Below are positions 6,509 to 10,704 of a DNA stretch of 10,704 bases, in pieces. The stretch lies in the NCBI GenBank assembly GCA_017505505.1, contig JAFVPA010000018.1, forward strand, positions 1 through 10,704, written 5' to 3'. This stretch comes from Oscillospiraceae bacterium (GTDB taxonomy: Bacteria > Bacillota_A > Clostridia > Oscillospirales > Oscillospiraceae). The position numbers and the translations under genes are program-made. Position 1 is the first letter of the stretch. Each line of letters begins with the position of its first letter. Below the pieces are notes generated by a model. It was not told the origin of the DNA. It ran no database searches and saw only the letters and a list, made by a program, of their open reading frames with translations.

Positions 6509-7534
6509 TTATGTTCGAATCAGTTTTTCAAAACCGGGGCTGTAGCTTACCTTTCCTTCCTGATCCACCCACATGGCAACGGCCCCTGCTTTGTCAAGCA
6601 GGACCTGACCCTCGGACTGGGGCAGGAGGAACAGGGCGGTGGACAAAGCGTCCGCCAGACCGGAGTCAGCGCAGACAATGGTCACAGACCGCCACAAGGT
6701 ACTGGGATACAGGGTCTCCGGGTCGATAATATGGTGGTAGAGCTTTCCGTCTACCAGATAGGTACGCTGGTAATCACCGCTGGTAACAACACTCCCCTCC
6801 GTAACGGTCAGGGTATGCAGATAGCTGTCACCACCATCAGGATCCTGGATGCCAACCACCCAGGGGGTTCCGGTCTCATCCTTAGGCCCCGTGGCACAGA
6901 CATTGCCGCCTACACTGATAAGCAGTCCCGTGGGAGCTGTTTCGCAGACACGCTGGACAGACCACCCCTTGGCAATGGCCCCTACATCCAGTCGGAGAGA
7001 TGGGTCAGTGATATAGACCGTAGAAGCCGTTTCATCGATCTCGACGGCAGCAAAGTCTGTATGCTGTGCGGCTTCCTGCAAAGCCTCTTCCTTGGGAAGA
7101 TAGGCGTTGGCCGGGTCATCCAGACCGTCATTTCTGGCTTCATGCCAGAGGTACAGGACACTTCCCATGGCGGCGTTGACTTTTCCAGCCGTCAATTCGT
7201 AATAAGACTTGCAGTCCTTCAGCAATGCGATGATGCGCCCATCTACCACAACAGGCGCAATGCCCGCATTGTCGTTGATGGTTTTCAGGTTGTTGATGCC
7301 TTCGTAGTCATTGTAGATATCGAAGAGCTGATGGTACTCCAGCAGATCATCGTGGACAGACTGTGCTTTTTCCCGGAAAGTCTCCTCACTGTCCGCCCGG
7401 CCTACGATGGAGGTCACGGTGTCAAACAGAGTCAGGAAGGTAGCCGTATACTGCTTCTGTTCCGGCTCCGCCTGCCCGGCACAGCCGGACAGGAGAACGC
7501 TCAGAAGCAAAAGCATACATACAAAACGTTTCAT
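6509..7534 (-). CDS. apbE: FAD:protein FMN transferase (ApbE), lipoprotein
   Basis: A 341-residue exported lipoprotein with signal peptide and lipobox LLSGC (C18). It uses FAD to attach FMN covalently to Thr/Ser in extracytoplasmic or membrane flavoproteins such as RnfG and RnfD, releasing AMP; it needs Mg2+. Family motifs are TLFDTVTSI, LDVGAIAKGW, GGNVCATGP, TSGDYQRTY, YHHIIDPETLYPS and DALSTALFLL, whose aspartate is the usual metal ligand. The ATG shares one base with the stop codon of the upstream lipoprotein gene (TAATG), with AAGGCGG upstream. Its place between the flavin-type lipoprotein and rnfC implies that products of this operon are its clients. Confidence 0.95.
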   Translation of the reverse strand: MKRFVCMLLLLSVLLSGCAGQAEPEQKQYTATFLTLFDTVTSIVGRADSEETFREKAQSVHDDLLEYHQLFDIYNDYEGINNLKTINDNAGIAPVVVDGRIIALLKDCKSYYELTAGKVNAAMGSVLYLWHEARNDGLDDPANAYLPKEEALQEAAQHTDFAAVEIDETASTVYITDPSLRLDVGAIAKGWSVQRVCETAPTGLLISVGGNVCATGPKDETGTPWVVGIQDPDGGDSYLHTLTVTEGSVVTSGDYQRTYLVDGKLYHHIIDPETLYPSTLWRSVTIVCADSGLADALSTALFLLPQSEGQVLLDKAGAVAMWVDQEGKVSYSPGFEKLIRT

Positions 7535-8640
7535 TACTGTGCCGCCTTGGCGATCAGGGCCTGGAAGCCGCCGATGGCGATGGTGACAGAGGAAGTCAGG
7601 TCTGCATCCGTGGGATGGGTGCTCTCGTCTACAGCAATGCCGTTGACCTCTTCCACAGTCTTACCGGTAACGTAGGATGCAAAGGAAGCAGCCTGGGCAT
7701 CCCACTCGGCAATGGCGCCGCCCCAAGCCACCATACCATACTGCTCACCCAGCTGGTTCTTGGTGGAAACCGCGCCGGCAATGTCGGAAGTGATGGCACC
7801 GGAAGCATCGAAAGCGACCTTGGCCTGGACAGCATCGATAGCACAGGAAGTGATGGTCTCACCGTTCATGGTCAGGGCTGTAACAGTGGCATCCAACTGA
7901 GCGTTGCCTGCATTCTCCCCATCGGCGGACTTGCTGCTGTCGATGCCGGTGACAGTAGCCAGCTTCAAGGTATCGCCAGACTGAGCACCCTTATGGGCAG
8001 CCAGTCCAACAGCCAGGTCGATGGCATCCACATAGCCACCCAGATAGATGGTAGCGGAGGAAGCCAGGTCAGAGCCTGCGGGAGCCTTGCCAGTCTCATC
8101 AATGGCACCGTTTCTCAGTTCGTCTACGGTCTTGCCCACAGCGTAGGAAGCCAGCGCAGCCGCCTGGGCATCCCACTCGGCGATGGCACCGCCGTAAGCC
8201 ACCATGCCGTAGTTCTCGCCCAGCTCATTCTTGGTCTGAGGTGCTGCGGCCAAATCAGAAGTCAGAACACCGGAAGCATCGAACTTAACAGAAGTGGAGA
8301 TACCGTCGATGATGCAGTCCCGGATGACGCCGTTGTCGTCCACCAGAACGGCTACCATGGTAACATCATACTTGGCTTCACCGTTTGCCTCGGCAGTGGC
8401 AGACTTGCTGTCGGCAATGCTGGTGGAGATGTACAGGCCGGTCTTCAAAGCGCCCTCTGCGACAGGTGCTTCCACAGCCACCTCGGTCTCCTGGACAACA
8501 GGAGCCTCGGTGGCAGCGGGCGCCTCATGAGCTTCCACAGGGCAGGTGCAGTCGGTATAATAAATAACGGGTGTACCTGCACAGCCAGCAAGCATGCTGA
8601 CCAGCAGTGCCAGGGTTAGAAATAAGGAAAGCTTTTTCAT
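7534..8640 (-). CDS. Two-domain PplA-like flavin-binding lipoprotein
   Basis: A 368-residue lipoprotein: signal peptide with lipobox MLAGC (C20), a short stretch with CxC (C31, C33), an Ala/Pro/Glu-rich stalk (about 36-63), then two homologous domains (about 64-215 and 222-368). Each domain holds the pattern KFDASGVLTSD / AFDASGAITSD, TKNELGENYGM / TKNQLGEQYGM, AIAEWDAQAA, and a C-terminal DLASSATI (T197) or DLTSSVTI (T353). The architecture matches the Listeria pheromone-lipoprotein PplA family, which is flavinylated by ApbE and serves in extracellular electron transfer. The DxxSS(A/V)T motifs are the likely FMN sites. One cysteine sits at the same place in each domain (C109, C266). The start at 8640 has GGAGGT 7 nt upstream; an in-frame ATG at 8655 lies before that site. 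It is first in the operon. Family call is from memory of motifs, fairly sure; flavinylation is inferred. Confidence 0.82.
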   Translation of the reverse strand: MKKLSLFLTLALLVSMLAGCAGTPVIYYTDCTCPVEAHEAPAATEAPVVQETEVAVEAPVAEGALKTGLYISTSIADSKSATAEANGEAKYDVTMVAVLVDDNGVIRDCIIDGISTSVKFDASGVLTSDLAAAPQTKNELGENYGMVAYGGAIAEWDAQAAALASYAVGKTVDELRNGAIDETGKAPAGSDLASSATIYLGGYVDAIDLAVGLAAHKGAQSGDTLKLATVTGIDSSKSADGENAGNAQLDATVTALTMNGETITSCAIDAVQAKVAFDASGAITSDIAGAVSTKNQLGEQYGMVAWGGAIAEWDAQAASFASYVTGKTVEEVNGIAVDESTHPTDADLTSSVTIAIGGFQALIAKAAQ

Positions 8641-8671
8641 GGGTGTTACCTCCATAGTTTTATTCGATATT

Positions 8672-8700
8672 ATTATATCATAAGCGTCTTAATCTTACAT
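8672..8700 (-). promoter_or_regulatory. Promoter of the rnf-like redox operon
   Basis: On the minus strand there is a perfect TATAAT (8677-8672) preceded by TGA (extended -10). The hexamer 17 nt further up is only ATGTAA (8700-8695), a poor -35. The leader to the ATG is short and carries GGAGGT (8653-8648). A strong -10 with a weak -35 and repeated boxes upstream suggests an activator-dependent promoter. No terminator is visible after the kinase stop codon at 8740, so some read-through from the kinase gene into this operon is possible. Confidence 0.65.
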
Positions 8701-8724
8701 ATATTTCATCTTAATATTTGTTAA
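8687..8724 (-). promoter_or_regulatory. Candidate OmpR/PhoB-type response regulator boxes
   Basis: On the minus strand TTAACA (8724-8719), TTAAGA (8714-8709) and TTAAGA (8692-8687) are direct repeats with start-to-start distances of 10 and 22 bp, i.e. roughly one and two helical turns. A further GTAAGA is at 8698-8693. The two upstream boxes lie just upstream of the weak -35. TTAAGA/TTAACA direct repeats at about 11 bp are the usual form of PhoP/PhoB-type sites. The adjacent OmpR-family regulator is the obvious candidate to bind them; this is inference. Confidence 0.5.
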
Positions 8725-8739
8725 GGTTTCGGAATTCCC

Positions 8740-9771
8740 CTACTGTTCCGGCGCAATGGCTCTGGGCAGGCGGATAATGAAGGTGGTACCCTTCCCTACC
8801 GTGCTTTTGGTCCGGATGGTCCCCTGATGGTCTTCCACCACCTGAGCCACGATGGCGAGCCCCAGTCCGGTGCCCTTTCCTGCAGCCTTCGTGGTGAAGA
8901 AGGGCTCAAAGATCCTTGACAGCACATCCTCCGCAATGCCGCAGCCTGTATCCGAGATCACCATCTGGATATCACTTTCCGCAAAAGAGGTACTCAGTGT
9001 CAAAATTCCTCCTGCCTCCTCCATAGCATGGAAGCCATTCAGGATCAGGTTCAGCAGCAATTGGGAAATCTGAATCTCATTGGCCCGGATACGCTGATCC
9101 CAGCAGTTCAAATCCAGCTTCAGCTCCACGTTCTCCGGTTTGGCCGGCATCACCACATCCAGCGTATGACGGATCACCTCATCAGGGGATATCTCGCGGA
9201 AGCTATCGCTGGTATTTTTCCGGGACAGATCGTTAAGGCGGGAAATGATGCGCTTGGCCTTTTGGGAGGAATTGTAGATTTCCAGAAGGTCATCATACAG
9301 TTCTTCCTCCTCCGGTGGAAGCTTTTCCAGCGCCATCATACTGTAGCCCATGATAGGAGTAAGCAGATTGTTAAATTCGTGGGCAATGGAAGCCGTCAGT
9401 GTACCGATGGTCTCCAGCCGCTGATGGTGGGCCAGCTGTTGGAGCTTCCGGTTCAGCTCCTCTGCGGTTTCATTCTTTTTCTGAAGGGTCTCCGCCTGCT
9501 TCTGAATGACCGCAGTCCGTCGGATCAGGTGCAGGAACTGGATCACCAGAATGCCGATACCAATCACCACAAAGCTGCCGAATATCATGAAATACGCTGC
9601 CGTGGCCCGTACAGAAGACAGGAGCTGCTCATGATCATCATAGATCCGGACCAGATATTCAAAATGCCGAAAGGTCTGAACACCAAACAGGATGCCCAGA
9701 AGGATCAGCAGCAGCGCCAGAATAAAGAAAAAGATCATGGTACAGGAAATGGAACGCCTCTTCAAAAACAT
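8740..9771 (-). CDS. Membrane sensor histidine kinase
   Basis: A 343-residue sensor kinase: membrane segment 1 (about 13-34), a short external loop of about 25 residues, membrane segment 2 (about 58-82), a coiled-coil linker, a HisKA dimerisation domain with IAHEFNNLLTP (phospho-accepting H131), and a HATPase domain with N-box LLNLILNGFHAME (N241, N245), DTGCGI, FEPFFTTK and GKGTGLGLAI. The HEFNN form recalls NtrB-like kinases. The external loop is too small for an ordinary ligand domain, and there is no HAMP or PAS domain, so the signal may be membrane- or redox-linked. The start is uncertain: ATG 9771 is used; TTG 9765 fits the AGAGGGTG ribosome site better, while ATG 9795 would be almost leaderless. 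It is divergent from the response regulator and upstream of the rnf-like operon. Confidence 0.9.
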   Translation of the reverse strand: MFLKRRSISCTMIFFFILALLLILLGILFGVQTFRHFEYLVRIYDDHEQLLSSVRATAAYFMIFGSFVVIGIGILVIQFLHLIRRTAVIQKQAETLQKKNETAEELNRKLQQLAHHQRLETIGTLTASIAHEFNNLLTPIMGYSMMALEKLPPEEEELYDDLLEIYNSSQKAKRIISRLNDLSRKNTSDSFREISPDEVIRHTLDVVMPAKPENVELKLDLNCWDQRIRANEIQISQLLLNLILNGFHAMEEAGGILTLSTSFAESDIQMVISDTGCGIAEDVLSRIFEPFFTTKAAGKGTGLGLAIVAQVVEDHQGTIRTKSTVGKGTTFIIRLPRAIAPEQ

Positions 9772-9778
9772 CACCCTC

Positions 9779-9807
9779 TTGCTAATTTCATGCATTTTGA
9801 TTATACT
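9779..9807 (+). promoter_or_regulatory. Response regulator promoter, overlapping the divergent kinase -10
   Basis: On the plus strand there is TTGCTA (9779-9784), a 17-nt spacer and TATACT (9802-9807). On the minus strand TATAAT (9805-9800) is a good -10 for the kinase gene, with only weak -35 candidates (ACAGAA at 17 nt; TTTACA at 20 nt). The two -10 elements share four base pairs, so polymerase cannot open both at once. The inverted repeat TTGAT, N6, ATCAA (9797-9812) is centred on the plus-strand -10. Confidence 0.6.
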
Positions 9808-9845
9808 ATCAATACTGAATCATTCTGTAAAGGGGGAATTTTGCT

Positions 9846-10529
9846 GTGGCTGACACCGTTTTGATCGTGGATGACGATGAATCCGTGCAGACTATGCTCT
9901 ACAAAGTGATCCGCAGCAATGGTCTCCGTGCGGAAGTGGCTGCCAGCGGAGAGCAGGCTCTGACGATGGTGACCCATCATCCTTACGCGCTGATCCTTCT
10001 GGATGTGAATATGTCTGGGATGGACGGCTTTACAGTCGTCCAGAAGATTCGGGCCATGGGGCTGGATATACCCATCATCATCGTGAGCGGACGGAAAGAG
10101 GATTACGATACCCTGTATGGGCTGGATATCGGCGCGGATGACTATGTGACGAAGCCCTTCAACCCCGTGGTCCTGGGAGCCAAGGTCAAGGCACTGATCC
10201 GCAGAAGCAAGGGCTGCCGTCCCGGTACGGAACCGGTACTCTCTGCCGGGCCCTTCCAGTACAATACCTCCACCCTCCGATTCTACAAGAGCGGAACAGA
10301 AGTACCCCTCTCCTCCAAGGAAAATGCCATCATGAAGCTGTTCATGGACAATGTAAACCGCATTTTCCCCAAGGATATGATCTATGAGCTGGTCTGGGGA
10401 GAAACCATCGTGGACGAAAACGCGGTCATGGTCTACATCAACCGCCTCCGTCAGAAAATAGAAGACGATCCCGGAAAGCCCAGATATATTCAAACCGTCC
10501 GGGGATTGGGCTACCGGTTCGTTGTGTGA
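9846..10529 (+). CDS. OmpR/PhoB-family response regulator
   Basis: A 227-residue DNA-binding response regulator. The receiver domain (about 1-118) has the acidic pocket DDDE (D9-E12), phospho-acceptor D53 in LILLDVNMSGMDG, S81 and K103 in YVTKPF. The winged-helix domain (about 133-227) carries the usual LSSKENAIMKLF, FPKDMIYELVWG, VMVYINRLRQKIE and IQTVRGLGYRFVV blocks. The start codon is GTG at 9846, 9 nt after a GGGGG ribosome site; no in-frame ATG precedes the receiver. It is the divergent partner of the kinase at 8740-9771, so the pair probably works together. Likely targets are its own promoter region and the rnf-like operon promoter with its TTAAGA repeats (inference). Confidence 0.95.
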   Translation: MADTVLIVDDDESVQTMLYKVIRSNGLRAEVAASGEQALTMVTHHPYALILLDVNMSGMDGFTVVQKIRAMGLDIPIIIVSGRKEDYDTLYGLDIGADDYVTKPFNPVVLGAKVKALIRRSKGCRPGTEPVLSAGPFQYNTSTLRFYKSGTEVPLSSKENAIMKLFMDNVNRIFPKDMIYELVWGETIVDENAVMVYINRLRQKIEDDPGKPRYIQTVRGLGYRFVV

Positions 10530-10537
10530 TATGCAAC

Positions 10538-10563
10538 AGGCACGACAGGAAACTGTCGTGCCT
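10538..10563 (+). terminator. Stem-loop after the response regulator, possible terminator
   Basis: A perfect 11-bp stem AGGCACGACAG/CTGTCGTGCCT with a GAAA loop starts 8 nt after the stop codon. It lacks a U-tract, so intrinsic termination is doubtful; it could instead stabilise the 3' end of the mRNA. Confidence 0.5.
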
Positions 10564-10584
10564 CAGACTGTCGATAAACCCTCT

Positions 10585-10649
10585 GGCGCGGGAGCGCCCA
10601 AGGCTCCCTCTGCTGAGGGAGCTGTCAGCGAAGCTGACTGAGGGAGAGA
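10585..10649. repeat. Hairpin-rich intergenic repeat element
   Basis: Three adjacent hairpins: GGCGC-GGGA-GCGCC (10585-10598), GCTCCCTC-TGCT-GAGGGAGC (10603-10622) and GTCAGC-GAA-GCTGAC (10624-10638), followed by TGAGGGAGAG (10639-10648), which could alternatively pair with the first CTCCCTC. I recognise this general pattern (CTCCCTC, GAGGGAGCTGTCAGC, GCTGACTGAGGGAG) as a dispersed element of Oscillospiraceae-type genomes; copy number cannot be judged from one copy. It shows no coding sense. Confidence 0.7.
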
Positions 10650-10651
10650 AA

Positions 10652-10704
10652 ATGTTCCAATTACTGCCGTATATCATAGATATGCATAACGTTCAGGCTC
10701 TCTC
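10652..10704 (+). CDS. Possible start of a gene cut by the right edge
   Basis: ATG at 10652 opens a frame with no stop to the window end (17 codons, beginning MFQLLPYIIDMH). The GGGAGAG just upstream could serve as ribosome site, but it belongs to the repeat element. Too short to identify; it may be chance. Confidence 0.25.
   Translation, partial: MFQLLPYIIDMHNVQAL

Noticed and set aside
5208..6545. Plus-strand open frame of 445 codons opposite rnfC
   Set aside because: Mirror frame of a well-supported rnfC with full iron-sulfur motifs; its composition (rich in H, Q, G) is that of an antisense shadow.
7615..8619. Plus-strand open frame of 334 codons with apparent internal repeats
   Set aside because: The repeats are the reverse complement of the duplicated domain of the lipoprotein gene on the minus strand.
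9801..10493. Minus-strand open frame of 230 codons opposite the response regulator
   Set aside because: The plus-strand frame has all receiver and winged-helix motifs; the minus frame matches nothing and has no ribosome site.

Overview
This window looks like chromosome of an anaerobic gut-type Clostridia bacterium, probably in the Oscillospiraceae/Ruminococcaceae range. This is an inference from moderately high GC coding sequence, strong AGGAGG-type ribosome binding sites, low-GC sigma-A-like promoters, a long-form hibernation factor, and a hairpin-rich intergenic repeat at the right edge of a kind I associate with that group. Almost everything is transcribed leftward (minus strand). Only the response regulator near the right end, and perhaps a partial ORF at the very edge, read rightward.

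Left region (1-936). Three near-identical extended -10 promoters, about 101 bp apart, fire leftward out of the window. They resemble the tandem promoters of an rRNA or stable-RNA operon whose body is not in the window. To their right are an intrinsic terminator, the long-form ribosome hibernation factor gene hpf and its promoter. The transcripts predicted from the hpf promoter and from two of the three tandem promoters would each begin with a stem-loop.

Sugar region (1081-3157). A two-gene operon encodes an aldose 1-epimerase family protein followed by N-acetylglucosamine-6-phosphate deacetylase (NagA). It has one clear promoter, which carries a palindrome in its spacer.

Redox region (3186-8724). 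Six genes are packed with overlaps or gaps of at most 17 nt: a two-domain flavin-type lipoprotein resembling PplA, the FMN transferase ApbE (also a lipoprotein), RnfC, RnfD, RnfG and a 145-residue multi-pass membrane protein, ending in a strong terminator. RnfA, RnfB and RnfE are absent from the cluster. I read it as a trans-envelope electron-export chain. RnfC would take electrons from NADH, RnfD and RnfG would carry them outward on covalent FMN, and the PplA-like lipoprotein would receive them outside. ApbE would attach the FMN groups, and the unknown membrane protein may replace the missing RnfA/RnfE step. This is the most interesting system here.

Regulatory region (8672-10563). The promoter of the redox operon has a good extended -10, a poor -35 and repeated TTAAGA-like boxes, as expected for activation by an OmpR/PhoB-type regulator. 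Next to it a histidine kinase and an OmpR-family response regulator are transcribed divergently from overlapping promoters. They are the natural candidates to control the redox operon. The right edge (about 10585-10649) is a structured intergenic repeat, followed by a possible start of another gene.
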